DNA from: Aphelocoma coerulescens
Taxonomy: Eukaryota > Chordata > Aves > Passeriformes > Corvidae
Length of the DNA: 64,000 nt
Reading direction: 5' to 3'
NCBI RefSeq assembly: GCF_041296385.1
Contig: NC_091014.1
Location: 54,144,078-54,208,077, forward strand
Part shown: in pieces, positions 1-11,758 of the stretch
Position numbering within the stretch: position 1 is the stretch's first letter
Layout: every line of letters begins with the position of its first letter
The notes under the pieces: model-generated
Database searches by the model: none
Told to the model about the DNA's origin: nothing
What the model saw: only the letters and a program-made list of their open reading frames with translations
Position numbers and translations under genes: made by a program

Positions 1-3000
1 CCGGCAGGTTCAGCTGTGCCATCTGGGCCGGGATGCTCCGCCAGCAGTGCCATGCTCCTCTAGTCACCGTGTCGCGCGTGCCAGGGGGCTGTGACTCCTC
101 TCCTGCTCCTGAGCAAAGTGCACAGGGTTTGACTGTCTTCGAGGAGCAGGACCTGTGCTCTTCCCAAGAGGTGGCACTTAGGTTTAAGACATCCCAAATG
201 TACCTCTTCGTTAGGAAATTGATCTGAGCTTGTTAAGAATTTCCAGCTTAATGCTGATACCCATTTAAAAACTCCCAGACCATTGCTGGCAGAAAAGTGA
301 TTCCTTGAACTTCCCTGGAGTTTGGGAAGCAAAACCTAGTGATAAGATTCTTGACAACGGCTTGGACTGTGAAGTTCATGGTGAGTGCCACAGTCTTGTC
401 CCTGCCCCAAGGGATGCCACTGAAAGTAGTTAGGCCCACCCCGAGCACAGCTGAGACCTCAGAGTCCAGGGAGTGTTTCCCACACGGTCTGGGACATCCT
501 ATTCATGTGCATGTATTTATTTTATTTTCCGTTACCTGCTGCTGTGGAAAGAGAGGTGGCCCCTGCTGCAAACTACAGCACTTTGCAGGCACAGCCTTGG
601 GGTAACCAGACTGGTCCTTGCTGCTGCTGACTGAATGCTCCTGGGGACATCTGCAGCGTGATCGAGATGCCACCTGAAGAGGAAGCAGCTCAGGCTAGGC
701 TTTGCCTTTGAGGACATTCAGGAGTGCACTTGCCCGCAATAAATCCAGGTCCCAGTACTCTGTCCTTTCTGCCATATGTCATGGCCTATTTTGGGCAGAC
801 ACTAACTTCTCCTTCAAAGTCACCGGTGCCACCTGCTGCAAGGACTGGTGAGACTGGAAGGTAGCCTTAGGTTAAGCCAAGCTTAGATTGCCCATGAGAA
901 AAAAGAGAGATGTGAGAATCTCAGATGGGATTTGGTTTCAATACATTCCCGCAACTGTCCAGCTCAGGTGTAGGATTGATGTTGCCACCAGTTCAAGTTG
1001 GCACAGGCAAAATATACTCTGTTTCCAGGTTGCTCTTATACTCATCATGTGACCAAAAGTTTTTGAGGAAAACCCTGTCACTCTTTGGGTTTGTAATCCA
1101 GAAGTTCTATAAAGTCCCCTTTCACTGGATGGGAGAAAGGGAAGGACAAGTGGACCTGGATGATTTATCTGCACAAGTAGTGATACCGACTGCTGCTGAG
1201 AATTATTCACAGAATTATGGAATGGGTCAGGTTGGAAGGGACCACAGTGGGTCATCTGGACCAACCTCCCTGCTCAAGCAGGGTCATCCCAGAGCACATG
1301 GCACAGGATTGTGTCCAGACAGTTCTGGAATGGGAGGGAAACTCCACAACCTCCCTTGGCAGTCAGTTCCAGTGCACAGTCACCTGCACAGTAAAGAAAT
1401 TCTTCCTCATATTCAGGTGGAACTTCCTGTGCATCAGTTTCTGCCCATTGCCTCTGTTCCAATTGCTTGGACAATTGCCTATTCATGCTTTGAATCTTGC
1501 CCATCCATTCTTTCTTTTCATGAAGATGCTTTAGTTAACAGTGGGTATGGAAGTAACTGCTGGATACAGAGCAGGATCTGGCAGAGGGAAGCCGGAATCC
1601 AGTTTGAAAATTTCCTATAGTGGAGAAGCTCATCAGACTTTTCTTGAACAGGTGTGATGAGCAAAGAAGGAGGTGGGGAGCTGAACCACTCTTTATATGA
1701 GAGATTGGGAAACTGCTGGCAGCTGTATAATCCTGTCATCACTACCTTACACGTTTCTTTATGGCAAATTCGCTCTCTCGTTTTATGTTTACATGGGAGA
1801 AGAGAGGATGAAAAATGTTAACTTTAATCAAGTCAGCAATCCTTCTCGGCTTCGACACACTTCATTTTCCACTCAGGTGAAAGAGGTTCTTCTGCGTGCA
1901 CTGACATATATCCCTGTGATGAGGGGGATTCTGTCCTGTTCCCTCCTCTCAGACCTTCACATCCCTGCCACTCCTCGTGTGTCCCTCTAGAAACACCCTG
2001 AGCTGCCACCACACAAACATCTGTGACCACATTCCATGATCAGAACCTTAATTGTTAAGGCCACAAAGCTACAGCGGTGCCAGTGCTGGGCTTCATGCCT
2101 GACCTTCAGGAGTGGGTGACACAGATGGAAGGCAGGTGAGTTCTGAGTTCTGAGAGCATTTGTGCCAAGGTGAGACTCAGGGAAACCAAGAATCCAAGCA
2201 TGTTCCCGCACTTTGTGGAAACCCTGAGACCTCCCAGCCATGGTAAGGATGTGGCATCACCAGGTGGGAATGACTGGTACCAGGCAAGAATTTATTGGCA
2301 AATAATTTGCTAAGAAATGGGACTTCAAGGGAATGAAACCAGTTGCAAATTCAGACATAATTCAACAAGCACTTTTGACTGGAAAGCGAGTGTGGGAGAC
2401 AGATTTTTAAAATATCAAAACATTTCATTTCAAGGCAATCTTCCTGAATTATTCTTTTCTAAATGCCAAAATGCTGTGAATGGACATTTTCAAAGTGAAT
2501 TTCTGACATTTTGTTTCAAGCCAACATTTTGCATTTAAAACTTGACCCAGGTTGAAAGATGAGAGGTCAGTCACAAGACCCTAAAACAATGAAATAAAAC
2601 TTGCTATTTAAAGCTCCAAATAATGTTTCAATCTCTGAGTTATGCCACTTGAAATAAAAATTTTAAATCGCCATGGAGCTCCTATGCATGTTCAGATCAA
2701 CATGCCCCTACCTGACACCTCTGAAGTGGTGGAGTCATTGGAGCAGAAGCAGACAATGTGGTTGGGATAAAACCAGCCAGTAGTGGCCTGAAGTTAACTA
2801 AAAAATGCCCTTATGCATCCCAGACAGAATTTCACTCTTCTATTGATAAATTTCACTTTGATCTCAATAGGGCTTTTTATGGTGGGATGTGCTCCTCTTA
2901 GGGATGTTTGCATCCCTTCGGAGCAATGACGAGCCTGTGCCTATGGCAGTTTTACTCTGCTGGCAATTAGCTTTAGGCAAAGTGGCAACCAAACTGTTAT

Positions 3001-3539
3001 CATTTTCCATCCATCCCTGGGAGCACTGTCCCACTGATCTCCATGCAAACCAGTGGAGCTCTTCATAGACATACGTCCATAGGCAGCTCCAGGGAAAAAA
3101 ATGCAAGCATACGCAAAGTCTGCGTGCAAGAAAATCTCTGCTAATTTGGGAAGTGGCCCTACTACTTCTTATAATGGGTGGGTACGTTGGGGGACAGCAA
3201 CCAAGCAGGTTGAAGGACACTGACAGCGCTTTGAGAAGATGCTGTGCCCCGCAACTGCCTCCTCTGTACAAAGGCAGGTTCAGTCTCGAGGGACGTGAGG
3301 ATTAGCCTTCCTCCCCCTTCCCCACCAGCCCCAACTCCTCACTCCCGCTGCCCTGTCCTCCCTGCCGTGCGCACGTGGTCCTGACTGGCCATGAATAGAG
3401 TTGGCACGGGTGGGTCCAGCCTGAGCCGCTGGGCCTCACGGCTCCCGACCTGAATAAGCAGCATAAAGGCACAGAGCAGCCCCGTCGCGGCTCTGTCCCG
3501 ACCCATCCTCCCCAGCTGCAACAGCATCCGCTGTGGGCC
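1..3539. other. Intergenic DNA, far upstream of SOX10
   Basis: I recognise no exon here on either strand. Open frames in this stretch are short or run through the CR1 fragment at 1205-1465. In mammals the gene upstream of SOX10 is PICK1, but I see no PICK1 coding sequence. The part around 2860-3280 may contain a degraded old repeat, which I could not assign to a family. Confidence 0.6.
1205..1465 (-). mobile_element. CR1 LINE fragment (3' end), antisense
   Basis: On the plus strand this begins with a run resembling 'cacagaattatggaatggg', continues 'ggttggaagggacc' and '...atctggaccaacc', and ends near 'cagtaaagaaattcttcctcat'. These are the reverse-complement landmarks of the CR1 3' region typical of bird genomes. 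The copy is 5'-truncated and diverged. Boundaries are approximate. Confidence 0.85.
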
Positions 3540-4040
3540 CAGACCTGCCATTCTTATGGAGTCCTTCTGTGCAGTTTGTCTTTCTCTGCCTCTCTCCTCT
3601 CCTCTCCCCCCCACCCCCGCCTTTTTTTTTTTTTTTTTTAATCCCCTTTTTTCGAACATATCATTACAGGAGCAACAAAAAAGATGGGACAATACAGCCA
3701 TTGATGAACTGCTCTCGTCCTCCAGTCCCGATCCCCCCCACTCCCTCCCTCCCCTTCTCTGGTGCGTGCCAACACTCTTTCCACCCGCCCAGGGCTGGAG
3801 CCAGCGCCAAACAACCTCTGCTAATAAACAAGAGGAACCAGATAAACCAGGAACACAATAGAGGGATTTGTTGCACTTTAGTGATGGTGGGAACAATGTC
3901 AACTCCGTGGCGCAGCTGCATGGACCCCCTCCCATCCTCTCCCCCCAACGCCTCGTGCCCCCCGTGTACTTGCAGCCCAACACTGTGATTTATGAAAGGC
4001 CAAAGGTCACCATGCATTAAAGGGCTTCTTTCTTGCATCA
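3540..4040. promoter_or_regulatory. Candidate distal SOX10 control element
   Basis: This is a non-coding stretch dense in SOX-type cores, starting next to a T-rich run (about 3621-3640). ACAAT at 3689-3693 faces ATTG at 3700-3703, an inverted pair with a 6-bp gap, the kind of layout SoxE dimers use. Further cores are an AACAAG near 3833, ACACAAT near 3853, an inverted site near 3868 and GAACAATG at 3891-3898. At 3997-4009 the bases AGGCCA-A-AGGTCA form a nuclear-receptor DR1. It lies about 9 kb upstream of the SOX10 start codon, in the range where upstream SOX10 enhancers are known in mammals. Function is inferred from motifs only. Confidence 0.4.
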
Positions 4041-7000
4041 TTTATTAACCCCTCTATGACAAGGCGCACTCATTGTGGCAGTGGTGGTGGCACAGGGAGC
4101 GGGGCACGGGCAGAGGAGTCCATCCCAGTGCCACCATGCATCTTGCAGAGGATGCTGAGATGCAGGCTAGTGCTTAAGCCTGGTTTTACACTGACCTGGT
4201 GAGGGGGTAGGAGGAGAGGCTTTGGTGAGATATGTTTTGGCCAGCAAAAGCAACTCATGCACTCCAGCACAGCTCTGTTTGCATTTCACGCAGGTCACTG
4301 TCTGCCCGACCTACACTTGCTGCCAGGCGGTGAGCACAGATCGCTGTGTATGCTGTGGCCATGCACACACCGAGAGCTGGCCTGAAGGGCTGCCCTGAAG
4401 GTTCTGTACTTCACACGGTAGAGTTGACCACGTTGCATCACCAGAGCCTTAAGTCATCCTGTGCTACCAGGTGTTGTCTCAGGGACTGCCCAAGATGCAG
4501 CTGGGCAGAGAGGAGGCAGTGGAAGAGGATGGATCACTCCAAGGTCTCCTTCTTGGGAAAGTAGAGGTGTGCCCAAAATCTCTCCTTGGCTCACCAGAGC
4601 TGGTTTCCATTATAGGCAAAGCTACAGTGTCACCGTAAAACATTTTCAAGCCTTCCTGTGTAGCCATAAAACAACACCGTGAAACAGCAGCGTAACAAAT
4701 CCTTGGACTGTTCTCTTTCTCCTGAAATTGTAGTGACCAAGTCAGTTTGGGTGAGCCACTGCAGCAGCAAAGGCTTCAGCACTGAACTTTGAACCCTGAA
4801 GTACAGTCCCATATCCCCAGCTGTGCTTGAGGGTTCCCTGGAGACCCTGTCCATGGGCAAACTTGCTTGGGAGGACAACAACATGGCCATCACAGGCTAG
4901 GGGTAGTGAGAGAGCCCTGGAAAGGGGATGCCTGCTAGAGTTCATGTCCACTGTGAGAGCAGTGGGGGCTGTGCTGGCACCTGGTTGCCTGGCCCATCCC
5001 TCCAGGCTCAGCAGAGGGGAGGCTGTGTTGGCAGGCTGGGATAACTCACCCCTCCCGGGGATGAAGGGATGGGTAACAAGGGACAAGCTTGGGAGCCCTT
5101 TGAGTATGGGTGTCAGGGTGAGCCCCTGCACAGGACAGAGGGGCATGGAGGCTGGGGTGAAGAGGAAGACAGTCCCACTGCCCAAATGCTGGCTGGTAAC
5201 TCTGGTTACCAGCCAAACTGCTCCTGCCCTAGCGCTGGTGCCTTGAGGCCGTGCTCCCTCACTCATTCTCCCTCACATTCCTCTGGGAGCTGATCAGGGC
5301 TTGAATGACACCCCAGATGACTCTTTGCTATTAATTCCTGTGAACAGAAAGGGCTCCTTGTTCTCCCAGTCCTACTCTCTGGAGGAATTACAGGGGCCAA
5401 GGCAGCAGGCTGAAGCCTTCCCGACTTAACCCTTCCCCCGGCTCCCCAGGAGCCTCCCTGCATCTAGGGGACTAGCAGAGGTGAAGATCACTCTGGAGCC
5501 ACCTTGACCACCACTGAATGAGCCCACTGGGGTCACTAAACACTGCTACAGACACGGGTCCTGTTGGGAGAATCCCCTTTTCTGGTTGTTCTGCCCAATC
5601 TTGTACAATTCCCTTCTTTTCCCCTCTAGGCATCTCTCATCTGCTGTGCAGACCAAGAGCATCCAGCTTCCTCCATTACATAACACTGGATATGCCAGAC
5701 TCCATCCCAGAACAGGCAGCCCGGTCTTTCTCCCCCAGCTCTACCCCTTCAGTGCATGCTTTTTGGGGTTAGCCTTTTAGAAGGACACCTGTTCTCTCCA
5801 GCAGGAGATGCAGGGGTTAACAGCCAGGCAGGCTCTGTGCCATCTATCAAAGCAGGTAGCAGACAGACGTGCTTGCCCATTCCTCTTTGATCTTCCCAGA
5901 CCTGAGTAATGCAGGAAAATTGTCCATTTAGCCATCACAGGTCCTTGCCATGCCCATGAAACCTTAGACTGGCCAAGACGACAGGCCAGGAGGTGCCTGA
6001 GGTCTTTGCAACGTTCAGAGATGATTCTCCTCCCTACTTTCCACAAGGTTTTCCCTATACCTCCTCTCTGGAGCAGCTGGCACTGTAATCCACTGCTTTA
6101 GAACAAAAAATGCAGCTGAGCAAAGTCTGCTTGGCTACATCAAGGCCATACACCAGTGGCGGCAGCATTGTGGTATCCTGCATCTGTAGCAACCCTCACC
6201 ATACCTTGGAGAGAACAGGTTTTACTCCTGCTCTGGAGCCAGGTGGGACTCCGCAACCACATCCCAGACCCAGTCCCCAGAGAACTTCCTGAGGACTCCC
6301 ACCCCTCCTGAGGTGATGGGAGCGCAGGGCTATGCACCAACCAGCACCATCCAGGCTTTGTTGCCCATGGGGAATGATAATCCTGGAGGAGGGCAGTCAC
6401 TGTGACATTTCTTTTGCTGCCTGCAGAGGACACTGGGTTGTCAAGCAGCCCAGTCCACCAGTAAACAACTCCAGGCACTGCCTGCCTTGTGCTTCCCCTG
6501 ACATCCCACGGCAAAACTCCCTGCAGCATACGGATGCCGTATGGTGCTGCCAAAACCCAGGCAGGGCTGCAGGCAGCTCTTTGCATTTCCTGACTGACCC
6601 ACACCCCTTCCTTTCTCCTAAGGCTGCCTCACAAACAACCAGTTCATCAGTGCCCATGAGTGGAAGCTCAGAGGCACCTGGAAGGGTCTAGGACCAACAG
6701 TGGAAGCTTCAGCCAAGAACGGTGAGGGGTGATGAAGACCAGAGCCCAGCAGTGGTTTCTGTGCCCAGCTCTCAGTTGGGAGGCTGCCTATGGCACAAGG
6801 CAAATCGAAGAGCTCTTTGGAGATTGTGGCTGACACAGAACTGAGGAGGGTGACACAAACATGGGCTTCAGGGACCCTCTGCTTGTCTTGTTCATGGACA
6901 AGCCTTGAAAATGACGTGCACTCTGGGAGCCTGGAGGGCAGTCATGACATCGGATCGGAGAGGAATTTGGAGAGAAGGGCATGAGGAAGTGGTGGAGATG

Positions 7001-7984
7001 GGGCCAGGCTTAGTCCTGATCTTTCTCAGGCTGTCGTCAGTCATGTCCCGTGATGTTTCACGAGTCAGACCATCTGCAGATTCATAGGTTTGCTAGACAT
7101 TATAGTGGTCTTTCCCTTTGCTCCTCCCTGCTTTTTCTCAGAGCATCACACTTACGCAATCATCAAATAACAAGGGTAAAAACTTTTTTTTCTAGTTTTT
7201 ACAATTTTCTCATGACTTCCTCTGTGGAGGTTCAAATGGTCACCTGGCCACTAGCTTCCACTTGCCCCTGGGACTGAGTAACCTCCTTCCCAGCTACCCT
7301 ATGGCCATGATGATGAGGTGTGATAAGGCCCAGTGGCATCAGCACACCAAAGGCAACATGCAGTCCTCACTGAAGGTGTTGGGTATACTATTTCTGACTG
7401 GGACAGCGGGACTTCCAATGTGGGTCAGCTGTCCCTGACATCTGCAACCCTCCCATGACCATCTGGGTTGCCTGGTCCTCTGCCTCCCTCTTTCTCCCTC
7501 ATGGGCAGGGAGACAGCCCCCCTTTTCAGCTATCCCCCTCCTCTTCCTCACCAAGCCATGCCTGCCAGCCATGTCAGGAAGCAGCAGCAAGCCTCATACC
7601 GGCAAAGATGCAAACCCCACTTTGGAAATAGGGCAGATCAAGGGTTTGGCTTTGGTGTGAGAAATCTAGTTTCCCTCCATAACGTGATGTTGGCATGGCC
7701 ATTCCCTGTCCTTCCCATAGCATCACAGGGGGGATACAGCCAGTGCAAATCCACACCAACCTGCCTGGCACGGGCAAGAAGGCAGCAGGGGCAAGACCCC
7801 CTCCCACCCCCAAATCCCAAGCCTTGCCCCCCACCACCACCTGCCCCTCATTGTCTCACGTGCCCACCTCCACATGAAGGGGATTTTGCAAAGAGGAGGT
7901 GGTGCCTGCTCATCCATTCCAGTGGCTGTCCCCATCCTGGCCACTGCCGCTGCCTCAGCTCCTCCTAGCCCGGGCTTCCTCTCC
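4041..7984. other. Intergenic DNA, SOX10 upstream
   Basis: No gene, RNA gene or transposon that I recognise. Base composition is moderate and open frames are scattered and short, without splice-linked partners. Confidence 0.6.
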
Positions 7985-8290
7985 CGTCTTTGGGTCTGGA
8001 GCAAGCTGGACGCTCTTAAAAAGCTTTTTATGTGCGAGCGTGTGTGTGTGCGAGTGTGTGTTAATCACATGATTGTCATTCACCTGTATCCTGAACAAAG
8101 ACCGTGCACTGTTTAAGGCCCAAACAAGAAAGCCAGAAAGGGAAGGAGGGGGGCTTGTTGTGAAAACTGAAGGGGCCGTTGAGAGAGCAGGCGCGCGCGG
8201 GAGAAAATCCTTATCAAACTCCCAATTCATGGGTCTCCCTTTCCCTCAGCACACTGTGGGTATTGTTTGGCTGGGGGTGTGTATGTGTAT
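7985..8290. promoter_or_regulatory. Candidate SOX10 upstream enhancer or distal promoter
   Basis: A compact cluster of neural-crest-type motifs: ATTGT at 8072-8076, an E-box CACCTG at 8081-8086, AACAAAG at 8094-8100, AACAAG at 8123-8128, CTTGTT at 8154-8159 and ATTGTT at 8262-8267. A short GT-rich simple repeat lies at about 8038-8061, and a TA-rich stretch 'cttaaaaagctttttat' sits at about 8014-8030. The element is about 4.9 kb before the SOX10 ATG. The grouping of six SOX-like cores and an E-box in 200 bp is seen directly; enhancer activity is inferred. Confidence 0.4.
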
Positions 8291-11200
8291 TTTTTCGAAT
8301 GTCTGTATCGTCCCCTCCTTGCTCCCCAGCTCTGACGCTGTTTTACTGTATGGAAAGATTTCACAGGGAACCCCTCCCATTTTCCCAGGCAGTCCTGGGA
8401 CAATACCAATGCTGTGCCCCGGAGTTGGGCAGGGGACAAAAGCTGGCTCTCGTGCTGGGGATCCCGCTGCTCCTCTGCTGTGGACAGGCTTTCCCCTCTG
8501 ACTCCTCCCTTGCCACAGGTGCAGGGGAGAGGTGTCATCTAGCAAAATCCCTCCCCCGAAACCTCTGTGGTCCCACCTTGGTGGTGGACGTGTGACACCA
8601 ATGTGGTCCCCTCGCTGAAACCCTACCAAGCAGGTGCTACTGTGATGATGCTCCTTGTTCACTGAGCAGCCAGCCTGGAGCAGGGTCTCTTTCCTATCAT
8701 CTTTGGGAGTGGTATGGACACAGGATAGATAGACAGAAGAGACTTGAAAAAGGATATACAAAGACTCAGTGCTCTGAGAGGGGGCTAAAAAAAGGGGGAA
8801 ATGGACTGCAAAATAAAAGAGCATTCAAAAAGTAGAGGCGGGACCAAAAGAGACAAAATACAAGAACTGGAGAAAGGCAGAATGGAGGGAAAAAGGCCCT
8901 TCCTCAACATTTAAATACGAGGAGACACTCAGATTGCAGAGATTGTATGGTTGGTACATGCTCCTTTGAGGACATCCCTCTCTGCAGCTGAGCCACCCAT
9001 GGCTCTACCAGCAAAGTACAAATTGGACTTGGCTCCTGGCTGGCTGGTGGTAGGAGGCTCTGACAGGGATGGTGAGCAGTGGGAAAAACACTGGTCCAGT
9101 GCCCTGGAGGTTACTGAAATCCCTTCTGGGTCTGATTCCTTTTATGCCCTGTTGGGAGTGGCGGGTCAGCACCATCTTGTTCCCCCTGCAGAGTTCACCT
9201 GTTGCACTTGGGGTGTGAGCTGAGCAGGCTGTAAACTTCGCTCAGTGCCTTGTGGGGCTCTTCTGTCTCTTGACTGGGAATCTTCTCCAGCAAAGCACTA
9301 GAGGACCCCTGGCCTCTCATTCCCTATCACTTGAAGCCTTGCACCATGTATCCCCACTCCAGAGGAAAACAAGAAAGCTCTGCCACGCTCCCTCTTTCCC
9401 ATGGAATCTACAGGAACTAGCCACCTGAAGGGAGGGCAAATAAACACCATTTTCTGGCCATTTTCTGTGTCACTCTCCTTGCCCCAGGTTGGAGGTTGAC
9501 TGCAGCCAGGGGAACAAGCAGGGTGGTATTTCTCAGCAGTAGCTGCCTTTTTGAGGGGCAGGGGACCAATCTTCCAGTTCCAGTTCTCCCACACCTCCTA
9601 TGCAGGGCCCCTGGAGGTTGAGGATGACCCTTACTGGCTGGAGAAGGTGCCACGAGCTCTGCAGTATCACCGGCTCTGCATCCAGTGGGCCACAGACAAC
9701 TGTGTGTGAACTGACCTTGCCTCACTTGTTTTTGCTGGTCATCTGCATGCCAGACAGAGGGTGAGTTGCCAAATTGCCCCTGTCTGTGCTGTGAGTCCTC
9801 TTCTTGTGCCAGCTACAGCTGGGGTGTCTGTTGGTGAGAGAACTCATCCCGAATGGCAAAACTTGAGGTTGACCAGCTGCTGCTTTGGCCACAGAAGCAG
9901 GGCCTCGATGCTGCTTTGTGAGGCCCTCCACTGGGTTCTTCTTGTCATCAAAAAGACACTCACATTCCTCTCTTCCAAAGGAAAAAAGGCATCATGTGAA
10001 GAAAAGTATTTGAACCCATCTTTTTTTCTGGAATAGGTAATGCTGAAGAGAAGAAAGGTAGGGGATGATCCCTTGACAGTTATTTTTTTCTGTGGATGCA
10101 AGAAGCTTGTTTAAGCTGCCTACTTGATCCCAATGGCATGTAGCCATTCCCCCTTCCAGCTCTGTTCAGTAAAGGCTTCTCACTGGGCTTTAGTGAGGCT
10201 TTCCCTGCAGCCACCCTATGGTTTCAGAGCTTTATTTACTCCAGACAACACCAGGAGTGCAGGGAAATGGCCCTAAGCTGTCAGCCAGGTTTGCAGGGGC
10301 AGCAACCAGCACCACAGGTTTGCTCTGAGGGTTTAGCTAGGGTGCTCAGCACCATCCTTGGGACTGGTTCCCTCACGGTCCATGTGGTGCCAGCCAGTGA
10401 TTTTACTGGTCTTTCTAACACAAAGTCTCTGGAGAGTCAATATCTGCTATAGGAGTTGAAAATGTTCTTGAAATCCCTCCAAGCTGTTTGCCAGGGTCAT
10501 ATGTATTAATCTCTTCGTATTTTCTGGCTTAATACTGAAGTGTCTTCAGGTTGGGTCTCCAGCAAGGAGCTGGGGCAGGAGCTCGGTTTATCTCATTGCT
10601 ACCTTAGGAGATGATCAGAATTTTTGTGGGTGACTTCTCATGGTTACAGAGTTGGTGTTGGTCTATACTGGCCCTGGTAGCAAAGGAAATTGAATAAACC
10701 AACTACCAGAGGCATATGGGAAGGAAAGTGAGCTGGAAAACAGAAGATGTGAGAGAAAATGTTCTAAACCATTGAGAACTGAGATCCATTAGGCATCCCC
10801 AGTGCACGAGCAGCAAGAATGAGGGTGAGAGTCCTTCTCATCAGGAAACCCCACTTTCCTTGTGAAAGACCACACATTTGCCTTCAGGAGCAGCTCAGCA
10901 TGCTGGAGGAAGCAGAGCCTGTTTGTCTTGGCAAGACCCCACAGAGCCCATCCCTAGAGTGCAAAACTCTTAAGAAGGTTCAAACTGGTATCCACTGTCT
11001 AGCAGCATGGCATTTTCCTTGGACCTGATGTCCTCCACCCTCAGAACACCTCGGATCCCCTGCACCCCCTTCCCCACCCTGCAGATGCAGGTCTGAATGA
11101 TGTCCTTTCCACAGTGCTTTGACCCCAGGGTCCCGGATCAACTTGTTTCAGCACAGAGGAATCCTCGTGCAACTCTGTGACAAGGACCAGGGACTCATTT

Positions 11201-11439
11201 AGCACATGGGGAGCACTAGACCCTTCAGGAGTAACCGTGCCATCAGGGGGAAGGAGGGGGACCCCCATCCTGGGGATGCACACCCTTCTCCCCAAACCAC
11301 CCAGACCCCTTCCAGCATCCCACCACCGCAGCCTGGCAGGGCTGAATCCTCCAGCACCACATCTGGGGTGGCCATGCCACAGAGAGCAGCCCAATGCCAG
11401 CAGTTCTCATGAAGAAGCTGGCACCATGGAAAACAAGGA
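8291..11439. other. Intergenic DNA, SOX10 upstream
   Basis: No coding exon or known repeat recognised. It includes an A/G-rich stretch around 8730-8920. Nothing else stands out. Confidence 0.6.
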
Positions 11440-11758
11440 ACGTGCTGGTGGCTGAGGTGGGGTGGGGGGCTGCCTGTGTCCCCTCCCCGCCGTCCCTGGC
11501 CGACCGTATTCTGGCTCTGAGGAGTGCTTGGCTCCACCTTCCGCCCTTCCCTCCCCCGGTGCTAAGCAGCAAAGCCAGCTAGAGACATCCAGCCGGGGTA
11601 TTAGTAAAAACCAAGCCTCCCTCCAGGAATGGCACTCGCTTGAGAGCCTCCCCGTGCTGCGTGCCCCGACGCCGCTGGGGCTGGGAGACAGAGCAGGGGG
11701 GCTATTGGGATACAAATCACAGCCCTCGCAGGATTTGCCCAGCACACCGGCCAGCAAT
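11440..11758 (+). promoter_or_regulatory. SOX10: Possible SOX10 promoter and non-coding first exon
   Basis: GC-rich sequence ends in a strong splice donor, 'caat|gtaagt', with the GT at 11759-11760. The next good acceptor downstream on this strand is the one at 12975, which opens the SOX10 start-codon exon. Vertebrate SOX10 genes have non-coding 5' exons, so an untranslated exon ending at 11758 and an intron of 11759-12975 is a reasonable model. The transcription start is not visible and no clear TATA box is placed. The left boundary is arbitrary. Confidence 0.35.

Noticed and set aside
1..900. PICK1 coding exon at the left edge, expected from mammalian gene order
   Set aside because: No PDZ or BAR-domain-like peptide is found in any frame, so PICK1 is not supported within the window.
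925..1620. Long plus-strand open frame of 231 codons
   Set aside because: It runs through a CR1 fragment (1205-1465) in antisense and shows no conserved protein family or splice partners.
2864..3271. Minus-strand open frame of 135 codons
   Set aside because: Composition is not protein-like, no domain is recognised, and the region may include an old repeat.
3621..3640. T-rich run as the tail of a SINE
   Set aside because: No SINE body or target-site duplication is visible around it; it is treated as a simple homopolymer.
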